This document shows positions 1 to 7,576 of a stretch of DNA of 37,180 bases, piece by piece (within the stretch, counting starts at the first letter, position 1; every line of letters begins with the position of its first letter). The position numbers and the translations under genes were made by a program. The DNA lies in the NCBI GenBank assembly GCA_947474995.1, contig CANJNJ010000043.1, positions 1 to 37,180 on the forward strand, written 5' to 3'. A model generated the notes under the pieces. It saw only the letters and a program-made list of their open reading frames with translations, did no database searches and had not been told where the DNA came from. This stretch comes from Opitutaceae bacterium. Lineage in GTDB: Bacteria; Verrucomicrobiota; Verrucomicrobiia; Opitutales; Opitutaceae.

Positions 1-488
1 CCGTAGAGCGTCCCGGCGGGACCCTTGATCAGTTCGATGCGCTCGGTGAGGGCCATGTCGACGAGCGTCGCGCCCTGCAGGTTGACGACATCCGGCACGC
101 CGTCGCGGAAGGTGGCACCCTGGGTGTTCTGGCCGCGGAGGGTCATCTGGCCGGAGTTCGGCGAGCCGGCGCCGGAGACGCCGGAGACAAAGCGCGCGGC
201 GTAGTAGGGGTCAGACGCACCCAAATCCTTGATGAATTCCTGGTTCATCACGACCACGGAGATCGGGGTGTCCTTGATGGCCGTGTTGACCCGGGTCGCG
301 CCCACGGTGTTGGTGGTGTTATAGCCATGGTCGTTGCTGGCCGAAACGGTGAAGGGCGACAGCGTCACGGTTTCGTCCGCGGTCGCGCCGGCTCGTGGCG
401 GGGGCGTCTGAGCTGAGGCGAGGCTCCCGAGCAGGGAGAGTGCCCCGACCAAGACGCGAAACGGGAATACGGGTTTTCTGGATTTCAT
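1..488 (-). CDS. TonB-dependent receptor, N-terminal part (cut by window edge)
   Basis: Outer-membrane active transporter for a large or scarce ligand, powered by TonB. Only the first 162 codons lie here; the C-terminal barrel is beyond base 1. Seen: an ATG at 488, a basic and hydrophobic signal peptide ending near LASAQ (residues 1-27), a short linker, a TonB-box-like ETVTLSPFTVSA segment (39-50), then a plug domain with TPISVVVMNQEFIKDLG (74-90), MTLRGQNTQ and ERIELIKGPAGTLYG. The VxLSPFxV box is a habit of Opitutaceae receptors. It lies 124 bases downstream of a regulator on the same strand, so that regulator may control it. The ligand cannot be read from the plug; a sialoglycan fragment is only a guess from the neighbours. 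Confidence 0.93.
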   Translation of the reverse strand, partial: MKSRKPVFPFRVLVGALSLLGSLASAQTPPPRAGATADETVTLSPFTVSASNDHGYNTTNTVGATRVNTAIKDTPISVVVMNQEFIKDLGASDPYYAARFVSGVSGAGSPNSGQMTLRGQNTQGATFRDGVPDVVNLQGATLVDMALTERIELIKGPAGTLY

Positions 489-612
489 AGTAGGTTTTCG
501 GGTTCTCGGACTGACAGCCCGGGGGGGCGCAGTCAGACGCGCAGGAAAGGTTTATGGTTCGGCTCCCGGATCGCCAAGCCGCGCGCACTGGTCTGTTTAC
601 CAGAGCAGTAAT

Positions 613-1719
613 TCAGCGCGCGGGAGCTGGGAAGCGCGCAATGGTGGCGCCGGGCACGAAGTCCGGCATGATCTGCGTGTGCGTGCCGGCCACCAGCGTG
701 CCCTCCGCCGCCCGTTTCAGGGCGCGGCAGACGCTGCGGTAAAAGGTGTCGGACCCGCTGGAATATTTCGCGATCTCGGGGACAAGGTGGCGGAAGTAGG
801 GCTCGTCCTCGCCGACGACAATCGAGACGTGGCGCGGGACCGAGAGCCCCTGCTGGGCGAGGTAGGTGATGGTCGTCAGGAGCGCGTTGGACTGCTGGAG
901 GAAAAGCGCGGTGGGGGGCGCGGACCGCCGGAGGAGGCGGTCCAGCGTTCGGCAGATGTCGGGGGGCGTCCCCCCGTGCTGGCAGACGATGGGCTCAGCG
1001 TCGGCGTAGCGTGGACTGGCGAACGCCTCGATGAACCCGCGCTGGCATTCGAGCACACCGGCGAGGGTCACGTCGGAAGAAATCCAGGCGATGTGGCGAT
1101 GCCCTTGGGCGAGCAGCATCCCGGCCGCATGGCGGCCCACGGCCCGGTAGGCGATGTCGACCGAGGACAGCGGCACGTCCTCGAAGGTTGAGCCGACGAC
1201 CACCACCGGCAGCCCGCGGTCGCGGAACCAGCGTTGCATGGCATGCGTGCTGAGCAGCAGGCCCCAACAGTCATGGGGTGCCTGCTGGGTCAACTTCTCG
1301 AGCGCGGCGGCACACCCCGGGCCGTAGTACCGGCTGCCATCATACTGGTGCAGGTCCGCGCCCTGACTTTGCAGCCAGACGCGGAGTGCGTCGATCCAGA
1401 GGGCGACGAAGGGTCGCAGTCGCCAGATCGGCTCGGGCGTAATCAAGCCCACGTGCCAGTCGCCGCTGGAACGTTTGCGGACGCCGGTGGCGCGCGCCTT
1501 TTTCACAATCTTGCAGGGCTGCCCGTGGGTGACGCGGATTACCTGCTGTCGCGCGAGCATGGTCAGCGCACCCCGCAGGGTCCACCGGCTTACTTGCAGT
1601 TCCTTGCAGAGCCAGCGCTCGCCCGGCAGTTCACCCTGCCAGCGCCCGCGGTGGATGCCCTCGAGGAGGACTTCCTTGGTCTGCACGATCAGAGAGACGC
1701 GCTGGGGGATGCGATGCAC
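613..1719 (-). CDS. GntR/LacI hybrid transcriptional regulator
   Basis: Predicted ligand-responsive DNA-binding protein of 368 residues. Residues about 8-72 form a GntR-type winged helix (LPGERWLCKELQVSRWTLRGAL is spread over helices 2 and 3, with wing VIRVTHGQP). Residues about 88-355 resemble the LacI/periplasmic-binding-protein effector domain (PEPIWRLRP, GSTFEDVPLSSVD, RHAAGMLLAQGHRHIAWIS). This domain pairing is known from AraR-type regulators. It is divergent from the lyase gene at 1892 across a 172-base gap, and upstream of the TonB receptor on the same strand, so both are plausible targets. It is a paralogue of the regulators at 9939-11228 and 11225-12361 and is closer to the former. 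The effector is unknown; a sugar or nonulosonic acid is inferred. Confidence 0.92.
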   Translation of the reverse strand: MHRIPQRVSLIVQTKEVLLEGIHRGRWQGELPGERWLCKELQVSRWTLRGALTMLARQQVIRVTHGQPCKIVKKARATGVRKRSSGDWHVGLITPEPIWRLRPFVALWIDALRVWLQSQGADLHQYDGSRYYGPGCAAALEKLTQQAPHDCWGLLLSTHAMQRWFRDRGLPVVVVGSTFEDVPLSSVDIAYRAVGRHAAGMLLAQGHRHIAWISSDVTLAGVLECQRGFIEAFASPRYADAEPIVCQHGGTPPDICRTLDRLLRRSAPPTALFLQQSNALLTTITYLAQQGLSVPRHVSIVVGEDEPYFRHLVPEIAKYSSGSDTFYRSVCRALKRAAEGTLVAGTHTQIMPDFVPGATIARFPAPAR

Positions 1720-1766
1720 GGCGCACTTTTTCGCGGTGCCGGGTGCTCGGCAAATCCTAAATGCGC

Positions 1767-1791
1767 GAGTGGCATGGAAAACAGACCACTC
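1767..1791. promoter_or_regulatory. Candidate operator dyad between regulator and lyase gene
   Basis: A perfect 6-base inverted repeat, GAGTGG (1767-1772) and CCACTC (1786-1791), with a 13-base spacer. It lies in the intergenic region between a divergent regulator and its likely target gene. Position is the main support; the arms are short and chance cannot be excluded. Confidence 0.3.
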
Positions 1792-1891
1792 CGCCGCGCT
1801 TGGCGCCGCCGCCCCGGCGTTTGTACTGCGTCAGCGGTCGAATCCGCGCCTCAGTCCTCCCGCGGCGCGCGCGATCCAACTCCTTCATTCC

Positions 1892-2818
1892 ATGTCGACT
1901 TCTCCCACCGTTTTCCCCCACGGCCTCGTGGCCGCCCCGTTTACCGCCCTGCAGGCCGACGGAACAATCAATCTCGGCGCGATCGGCCCGTGCGCCGGCA
2001 GCCTCGTGCGCAACCTGGTCGGGGCCGCGTTCATCTGCGGCACGACGGGCGAGGGCGCCTCCCTCACCGTCGAGGAACGCCAGCAGATCGCCGCGCGTTG
2101 GCGCGCGGACAAGCCTGCGGCCCTGCGCCTCATCGTGCATGTGGGGCACAATTCCCTCAGCGACAGCCAGGCCTTGGCGCGCCATGCGGAGGGGATCGGG
2201 GCCGACGCCGTCGCGGCGATCGCACCGGGATTTTTTCGCCCCGCGACCGTGGGCGACCTGGTCGAGTGGTGTGCTGCCGTGGCCGCGACCGCGCCCGCCC
2301 TGCCGTTTTACTATTACCACATGCCCGCGATGACCGGGGCGAATTTCGCCATGACCGACTTCCTCCCGCGGGCGATCGAGCGGATTCCGACCTTCGGTGG
2401 AATCAAGTTCACCCACGAGAACCTGATGGACTACGGCCTCACGCTCGCCGCCGCTGGCAGCGCGCGCCCGATTCTGTTTGGCCGGGACGAAATCCTGCTG
2501 AGTGCGCTCGCGCTCGGGGCGACGGGTGCGGTGGGTAGCACCTACAACTACCTGGCGCCCCTTTTCATCCGGATGATGGCGGCATTCCGCGCGGGCCGGC
2601 AGGAGGACGCGCGTCGCGACCAGTTGCTCGCGCAAAAAATCATCGCCGTCATGATTAAGCACGGCGGTCAGCCCGCGGGTAAGGCGATCATGGGATTGAT
2701 AGACCTCGATTGCGGACCCCTTCGTCTCCCGCTCGTCACCCTCAAGCCCGCGCAGGTCGCGGCGCTGCGGGCCGACCTTGAGGCGGTCGGCTTCTTCGCG
2801 ACGGCTAGCGTCAAGTAG
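1892..2818 (+). CDS. nanA: N-acetylneuraminate lyase-type aldolase (DapA/NanA superfamily)
   Basis: Cytosolic class I aldolase of 308 residues, the usual size. In the family it splits N-acetylneuraminate into pyruvate and N-acetylmannosamine through a Schiff base. Seen: GTTGE (50-54) for the pyruvate carboxylate, a YYYHMP segment (140-145) with the catalytic Tyr, Schiff-base Lys172 in GGIKFTHEN, and FGRDE (196-200). The YYYH(I/M)P, IKFT and G.DE signatures favour sialic acid lyase over dihydrodipicolinate synthase. The open frame extends upstream to 1475, but it then runs through the divergent regulator, so the ATG at 1892 is chosen. It is the first gene of a likely operon with the two following genes (20 and 53 bases apart). 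Related 2-keto-3-deoxy sugar acids, such as Kdn, remain possible substrates. Confidence 0.85.
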   Translation: MSTSPTVFPHGLVAAPFTALQADGTINLGAIGPCAGSLVRNLVGAAFICGTTGEGASLTVEERQQIAARWRADKPAALRLIVHVGHNSLSDSQALARHAEGIGADAVAAIAPGFFRPATVGDLVEWCAAVAATAPALPFYYYHMPAMTGANFAMTDFLPRAIERIPTFGGIKFTHENLMDYGLTLAAAGSARPILFGRDEILLSALALGATGAVGSTYNYLAPLFIRMMAAFRAGRQEDARRDQLLAQKIIAVMIKHGGQPAGKAIMGLIDLDCGPLRLPLVTLKPAQVAALRADLEAVGFFATASVK

Positions 2819-2838
2819 CCGACCCGCGTTTTCGTTCC

Positions 2839-3810
2839 GTGTCCCGCGCTTCTTCTCCTGCGATCTTCGTTTACGCCCATCTCGACGACGCCGGACGCGG
2901 GGTGCTCCGCTCGGCCCTGACGGGAGTGCGCGTGGTCTTTGCCGACAAGCATCGCGATGGCGCAGCGCACCAAGAGTACTTGCACCGCTTCCGGGAGAGC
3001 GACGTCTGTTTCGGCAATGTCCCCGCGGATTGGCTGCCGCAGGCGTCACGCCTGCGCTGGCTGCAGCTCGAGTCGGTGGGTTTTGAGTATTACCAGCACG
3101 TGCCGAACCTGCCGCCGGGTCTCGTCACCACGAATCTCAAGGGCCTCTTCGACACGCCTGCCGCGGAAACCGCGATGGCGGGACTGCTGGCACTGTACCG
3201 CGGCGTCGATGAACTGGTCCCGGCGCAGGTGGAGCGCCGCTGGGTGTCGCTCGACGTGCGCCCGCGGATGCAACTTCTGCATGGCAGGCGCGTGGTCATT
3301 CTCGGCCATGGGTCGATCGGCCGGAAACTCCGCCAGTTGCTGGAGGCCTTTGCGTGTCGCGTGCAGAGCTTCGCCCGCACCACGGCCGGCGCGGAGCTGC
3401 GGACCGCTCCGGAGCTGGACGCCGCCCTTCCGGATGCGGACATCGTGGCCTGCTGTCTGCCGAACACGCCGGCGACGCGCGGCTTGTTCGACCGCCGCCG
3501 CCTCGCGCTGCTCGCGCCGGGCGCGGTGTTCGTCAACATCGGTCGCGGCTTGGTGGTGGACGAGCCCGCTCTGGTCGAGACACTGCAGCAGCGCCGGATC
3601 GGCGGGGCCGTGTTGGACGTTACATATGAGGAACCAGTGCCGCCGGACCATCCGCTGTGGTCGTGTCCCCGCACGCTGCTCCTGCAGCACACCGGCGGCG
3701 GCTATGACGGCGAGCTGCCCGCCAAGGCCCGTGCCTTCGTCGCGAACTTCGCCCGCTTCGAAGCCGGGGCCCCACTGCACCATGTCGTTAACCTTTCGCA
3801 GGGCTACTGA
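2839..3810 (+). CDS. D-2-hydroxyacid dehydrogenase, NAD-dependent
   Basis: Predicted cytosolic oxidoreductase of 323 residues that interconverts a 2-keto acid and a D-2-hydroxy acid. The Rossmann loop GHGSIG is at 156-161. The catalytic triad of the family is visible: Arg236 in NIGRG, Glu265 in TYEEP and His284 in LLQHTGGG. The start is a GTG at 2839, 20 bases after the lyase stop, which fits an operon. The N-terminal substrate domain (1-115) is divergent from formate and phosphoglycerate dehydrogenases, and the sequence is not close to the two CtBP-like paralogues at 19195 and 35781. The substrate is unknown; it might act on a sugar-derived keto acid or on pyruvate made by the lyase (inference). 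Confidence 0.88.
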   Translation: MSRASSPAIFVYAHLDDAGRGVLRSALTGVRVVFADKHRDGAAHQEYLHRFRESDVCFGNVPADWLPQASRLRWLQLESVGFEYYQHVPNLPPGLVTTNLKGLFDTPAAETAMAGLLALYRGVDELVPAQVERRWVSLDVRPRMQLLHGRRVVILGHGSIGRKLRQLLEAFACRVQSFARTTAGAELRTAPELDAALPDADIVACCLPNTPATRGLFDRRRLALLAPGAVFVNIGRGLVVDEPALVETLQQRRIGGAVLDVTYEEPVPPDHPLWSCPRTLLLQHTGGGYDGELPAKARAFVANFARFEAGAPLHHVVNLSQGY

Positions 3811-3863
3811 AGTCGCTGCCGCTGCTCTGGAAGAATCCTTCCTGATCCCAACCTCGCTTCCCA

Positions 3864-5066
3864 ATGTCCTCGCCCAAGATCATCTCGGTCCGTCCCGTGT
3901 TGTTGAGTGCGCCTTATTCCGACGCCCGCACCGATCTCGAGGTCATCCTCCACCTCCCGGCCGGCTGGCGCACCACGGGGCTCGTCGAGATCACGCTGGA
4001 CAACGGGATCGTCGGGCTCGGCGAGGGCTACCTGGCCGTGTTTGCCCCGCATGTCTTTGAGGAAATCGTCGAGTTGGTCGCGCCGGTGCTGCTGGGTCGT
4101 GACCCGCAGGACCTCGCGCGCCTTTATCGCGACATCTCCCTCGTGACGGGCTACTGGAGCCTGCAGGGGGCGGCGCAGCATGTCGTGAGCGCGGTGGAGA
4201 TCGCTTTGCAGGACTGCCGGGCTCAGCTCCTCAGCGTGCCGGTCTGGCGCCTGCTTGGAGCCGAGGCCAACCGGCCCTTGAAGCTCTACGCGAGCGGCGG
4301 CGACGCGGTTGGCCCCGGGCCCATGCTCGGCGAACTCGATCGCATCAAGGCGCTCGGCATCGATGTCGTGAAAATCCGCGCGCGCAACCACCAGGCCGAC
4401 AAGACGCGCTGGTGCCAGCGCCATGCCGCCGAGCGCGGCATCGCGGTGGCGGTGGACATGACGCAGAATCTCGCCGTTCCCTCGCAGTCGGTCAGCGATA
4501 TCCTCCGCTACCTCGAAGAGGTGCGGCGCGACGGCGGCCCTATGCCGGTGTTCTTGGAGGAGGCGCTCGGTCCCCAGGAAATCGAAAATTACGTGACGTT
4601 GCGCGCCCGGGTCCCAGGCACGCGCATCGCCGGCGGAGAAATCGTCACGACCAGCGTCGAGCTCTGCCACCGGATCGAGCAGGGCTGCTACGACGTGGCC
4701 CAACCCGACGCGACGGTCATCGGCGGCATCGGGCCCACGCTGGAGGTTTTCTCCACGGCGCGGCGTCACGGCGTTGAGGTCTACGTGCACTGCTGGGGCG
4801 GCCCGGTCGGCATGATGGCGAACTACCACGCGGCGCTCGCCGGCGGCGGGACCGTCACGGAATGGCCGATCAAGCCCTACGTACTGCGCGATGCGCTCCT
4901 CGTGCAGCCTTGGCAAATCGCTGGCGGGCAGATCACGCTGCCTGACACGCCGGGGCTCGGCGTGCGCCTCACGCCCGAGATTGAGCGCGAGTACGCGTTC
5001 CGGGAGGAGGCGGTCTACCGCTGCCTGGTTGATCCTGCGCAGATTCCACCGGCGGATTGGCGCTAA
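3864..5066 (+). CDS. Enolase-superfamily (mandelate racemase/muconate lactonizing) protein, probable sugar-acid dehydratase
   Basis: A 400-residue metalloenzyme with a capping domain (about 1-125) and a TIM barrel. Predicted Mg ligands are Asp198 (VDMTQ), Glu232 (FLEE) and Glu259 (GGE). Acid-base residues are Lys170 in VVKIR and His309 in YVHCWGG. The ligand set is complete, so it should be active. In this superfamily such proteins abstract the proton alpha to a carboxylate, most often dehydrating sugar acids. Exact specificity cannot be read here. Third gene of the run starting with the lyase, 53 bases after the dehydrogenase. A lyase, dehydrogenase and dehydratase together suggest an oxidative route for the sugar half of a nonulosonic acid (inference). 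No terminator is obvious; palindromic repeats follow. Confidence 0.88.
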   Translation: MSSPKIISVRPVLLSAPYSDARTDLEVILHLPAGWRTTGLVEITLDNGIVGLGEGYLAVFAPHVFEEIVELVAPVLLGRDPQDLARLYRDISLVTGYWSLQGAAQHVVSAVEIALQDCRAQLLSVPVWRLLGAEANRPLKLYASGGDAVGPGPMLGELDRIKALGIDVVKIRARNHQADKTRWCQRHAAERGIAVAVDMTQNLAVPSQSVSDILRYLEEVRRDGGPMPVFLEEALGPQEIENYVTLRARVPGTRIAGGEIVTTSVELCHRIEQGCYDVAQPDATVIGGIGPTLEVFSTARRHGVEVYVHCWGGPVGMMANYHAALAGGGTVTEWPIKPYVLRDALLVQPWQIAGGQITLPDTPGLGVRLTPEIEREYAFREEAVYRCLVDPAQIPPADWR

Positions 5067-5288
5067 CTCTCATCCATCACACTTTTCGTGAAGATTTTCT
5101 TGTCACCGAGCGCACAGAGTTCGGACCCAGAGTTCACCGAACCAAACAAGCTGTCTTGCTCTGTGGCCTCTGTGGCTGGGCTCCGTGTCCTCTGTGACTC
5201 ATGCCTTGGCTTGATCCAGATGTCTGACTATCTGAAGGCAGAGACCAATAGGTTGGTTCTAAGGAAAGGCCGGGTCTTGTTCGTAGTC

Positions 5289-5335
5289 CCGCCTTTAGGC
5301 GGAACGGATGCGCCTCAAGCACCGCCTGAAGGCGG
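5289..5335. repeat. Two tandem CCGCCT-NN-AGGCGG palindromes
   Basis: CCGCCT TT AGGCGG at 5289-5302 and CCGCCT GA AGGCGG at 5322-5335, both followed by AAC, separated by 19 bases. They look like copies of one REP-type unit. Probably dispersed non-coding repeats that form hairpins in RNA. Confidence 0.75.
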
Positions 5336-5456
5336 AACGACCAACAACGGCTGCGCAGCCCCGTTTTCCGAGCGCAGTCTCGAAAAAAGGCCGCTCTACG
5401 GTCTGTTCGGATCGTCTCACGCCGCGACGATTGTTCGTTCGTGGTTCGCCCGACGT

Positions 5457-5480
5457 AGCCCTGCCCGAGAGGGCAGGGCT
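5457..5480. repeat. 24-base perfect palindromic element
   Basis: AGCCCTGCCC, loop GAGA, GGGCAGGGCT: ten-base perfect arms. A near copy lies at 9846-9865 and a half copy (GGGCAGGGCTAC) near 25060. REP-like. Confidence 0.75.
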
Positions 5481-5506
5481 GATAGCATTTTCGTTTTGTT
5501 CTCGGT

Positions 5507-5526
5507 CCCGCCTCTCTCGAGGCGGG
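5507..5526. repeat. CCCGCCTC/GAGGCGGG palindrome
   Basis: Eight-base perfect arms around a TCTC loop, followed by CTACG. The surrounding bases match the edges of the element at 5457-5480, so it is probably a diverged member of the same family. Confidence 0.7.
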
Positions 5527-5608
5527 CTACGAATAAACCTGCGCTTGCCGCGGCCGCGGCGGGAATTTTTCGGGCTAAACGCTGCGGTACCGCGATCTTC
5601 CTTGTCAC

Positions 5609-7561
5609 ATGAATACACCTACACGCACCTTGACGACGATCGCCCGGCTGGGATGGCTCACGCTCGCCCTCGCGATCACGGGTCACGCGGAGGAAACCGC
5701 CGGGCCGGTTCCGCCCCTGGCCCGGGCCCGCTTTGTGGTGCCTCCCGCGGTGGTGGTCCCTCACTCGCCCCAGCGCAGCTTCATCGGCCCGGGCACAATT
5801 GCCCTCGAGAACGGCGACATCCTGATGGCGGCGCCGTGGGGGCGGCCGCCCACCGATTTCGAGCAGCTCGCCGCGAAATACCCGGTGCCGATGCTTTATC
5901 GCAGCAAGGACGGCGGCCGGACGTGGCAGGAAAGCGGGCGCATCGCCATGGCGTGGTCCCTGCCAGGGATGATGAGCGATGGCGGCGTCAGCTTTCTGCG
6001 CCTGCAGGATGGCCGGCTGGCCTTGCTCACGCACCGGCATGTCGCGGGGCTACACGGCGGCGGCCTGCCGGTGATCGCCTTCTCAAAGGATAATGGCGAA
6101 ACGTTCACCCCGGCACAAATCATCGGGGCCCCGGAGGGCGTCTGGTACCTGATGAACGACCGGCTCATCCAGCTGCGCCGCGGGCGGCTCGTGGTGCCGG
6201 TGGCGTACCGGCCGGAAAGCGACGGGAAGTATATCGAGGGCGACCGGACAATCGGGCTCTGTTTTTTCAGCGACGACGCTGGCCGCACCTGGGCCAGTTC
6301 CAGGGTCCCGGCGAAGCTGGGAGACAAACGCGGCATGGCGGAGCCCGCCGTGGCCGAAGTGGGGGAAGGGCGCCTGCTGATGCTTGCTCGCACGGGCAGC
6401 GGCTTCCTTTATTCGTCGTGGTCGGGCGATGGCGGCGAGACCTGGTCCGAGCCGCAGGCCACGACCCTGCGCTCGCCGTGTTCGTCGCTGACGTTGAAGA
6501 CGCTGCCGGACGGGCGACTGATCGTTTTCTACAATCACGCCGCCCCCCTGAGCGAAGGCGCCTTCTTCCCCCGCACGCCGCTCTGCTACGCCGTCTCGCC
6601 AGATGGAGGTAAGACCTGGGGGCCGCCGTTCATCATCGACGACGACGGCGTGGAGAAGAAGGACCGGCAGAACATCTATGCCTCGGCCTCGTTCACCAAG
6701 GAGGGCATGGTGCTGGTCTGGTCCAGCCATCTGGCCGATCCCAACGGAACCTTTGCCGGCCAATACCATCCGGCGATTGGCGGGGGCAAGCGGGCGATCG
6801 TGGCCTATCCCGAGCCGTCCCCCAGAGTGCTGCGCGTCCTGCCACTGGGCGACAGCATCACGCGTGGCTCCTACCTGCGGCATTATGACAGCGGGCCAAA
6901 CGCGGGCCAGCCGGTAGGACTGCCCTCGCCGGAGGGTGGCGGATACCGGCGGTCGCTGCAGGATAAATTACGGCAGGCGGGCATCGCGTTCGATTTTGTC
7001 GGCGACCTGAGCTATGACGCCTACGGAAACGCCGGCGTGGTTGATCCGAATTTCGATCCCGACCACCACGGCCTGGCCGGCTTCAGCAACCAGCGTATCA
7101 TTGACGGCGGCGTAGTGCCGACGCCGCCCGACGTGCTGGCGTCGCTGGGCGTAGACCAGGTCACCGTGCCGGGAATCGCGGACGTGCTCGCGCGACACCG
7201 ACCGGACGTGATCCTGCTGATGTCCGGGGCCAACGGCTTCGACGCGGCTGCGCGCGATCGGCTGATTACCACCATCGGCGAGCACAGCCGGGCGCAGTTG
7301 CTCGTCGCCACGATTCTTCCGCAGAAGGCCCCGCGACTCGGTTGGGAAAATGTCGCCAAGTACAACCAGTCGTTGCCCGCGTGCGTGGACGCGAGGCGTC
7401 AGGCTGGGCAGCGGGTCACGCTGGTCGACCTGCACGGAGCCATCAGTCCGGACGATTTGCTCGTTGATGGCATCCATCCCAGCCAGGCCGGCATGGATAA
7501 AATCGCCGAGGTGTGGTTCCAGGCCATCCGGCAGAGTCTGGCCGTCCAGCCGGCGCGGTGA
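5609..7561 (+). CDS. Secreted sialidase-family protein fused to a CE3-type SGNH esterase
   Basis: Two-domain exported protein of 650 residues. Signal peptide about 1-27. Residues about 40-400 form a BNR/sialidase propeller with five Asp boxes: SKDGGRTW (99), SKDNGETF (159), SDDAGRTW (221), SGDGGETW (272), SPDGGKTW (330). The GH33-like set is visible: Arg56, Asp83, Glu245, Arg261 (16 after Glu245), Arg322 and probably Tyr357. Residues about 405-645 form an SGNH hydrolase like carbohydrate esterase family 3: LPLGDSITRG (412-420), GGYRRSL, DFVGDLSYD, DHHGLAGFSN, SGANGF (539-544) and DGIHPS (620-625) with Asp620 and His623. An inferred role is removal of O-acetyl groups and cleavage of sialic acid by one polypeptide. 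The next sialidase starts 15 bases downstream, indicating one transcript. Confidence 0.9.
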   Translation: MNTPTRTLTTIARLGWLTLALAITGHAEETAGPVPPLARARFVVPPAVVVPHSPQRSFIGPGTIALENGDILMAAPWGRPPTDFEQLAAKYPVPMLYRSKDGGRTWQESGRIAMAWSLPGMMSDGGVSFLRLQDGRLALLTHRHVAGLHGGGLPVIAFSKDNGETFTPAQIIGAPEGVWYLMNDRLIQLRRGRLVVPVAYRPESDGKYIEGDRTIGLCFFSDDAGRTWASSRVPAKLGDKRGMAEPAVAEVGEGRLLMLARTGSGFLYSSWSGDGGETWSEPQATTLRSPCSSLTLKTLPDGRLIVFYNHAAPLSEGAFFPRTPLCYAVSPDGGKTWGPPFIIDDDGVEKKDRQNIYASASFTKEGMVLVWSSHLADPNGTFAGQYHPAIGGGKRAIVAYPEPSPRVLRVLPLGDSITRGSYLRHYDSGPNAGQPVGLPSPEGGGYRRSLQDKLRQAGIAFDFVGDLSYDAYGNAGVVDPNFDPDHHGLAGFSNQRIIDGGVVPTPPDVLASLGVDQVTVPGIADVLARHRPDVILLMSGANGFDAAARDRLITTIGEHSRAQLLVATILPQKAPRLGWENVAKYNQSLPACVDARRQAGQRVTLVDLHGAISPDDLLVDGIHPSQAGMDKIAEVWFQAIRQSLAVQPAR

Positions 7562-7576
7562 CGCTGGGTCGCCCGA

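Larger units (their letters stand above)
5067..5608. other. Gene-free stretch carrying REP-like palindromes
   Basis: 542 bases between two rightward genes. I see no credible gene; open frames here lack family features and run through repeats. It contains CTCTGTGGCCTCTGTGGC-type repetitive sequence near 5160-5200 and four short GC-rich palindromes (5289-5302, 5322-5335, 5457-5480, 5507-5526), listed separately. The promoter of the sialidase-esterase gene at 5609 must lie near the right end, but no clear -35/-10 pair is visible. Confidence 0.6.

Noticed and set aside
1757-3049. Long open frame (430 codons) on the minus strand opposite the lyase and dehydrogenase genes
   Set aside because: Its translation is Arg/Gly-rich with no family motif, and it lies opposite two genes with clear catalytic residues. 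Such shadows are common in high-GC DNA.
3804-4916. Open frame of 370 codons on the minus strand opposite the enolase-family gene
   Set aside because: Low-complexity translation without motifs; the plus strand has a complete metal site.
5088-5612. Possible 174-codon gene before the sialidase-esterase fusion
   Set aside because: It runs through several palindromic repeats and shows no family features; repetitive intergenic DNA is a better reading.
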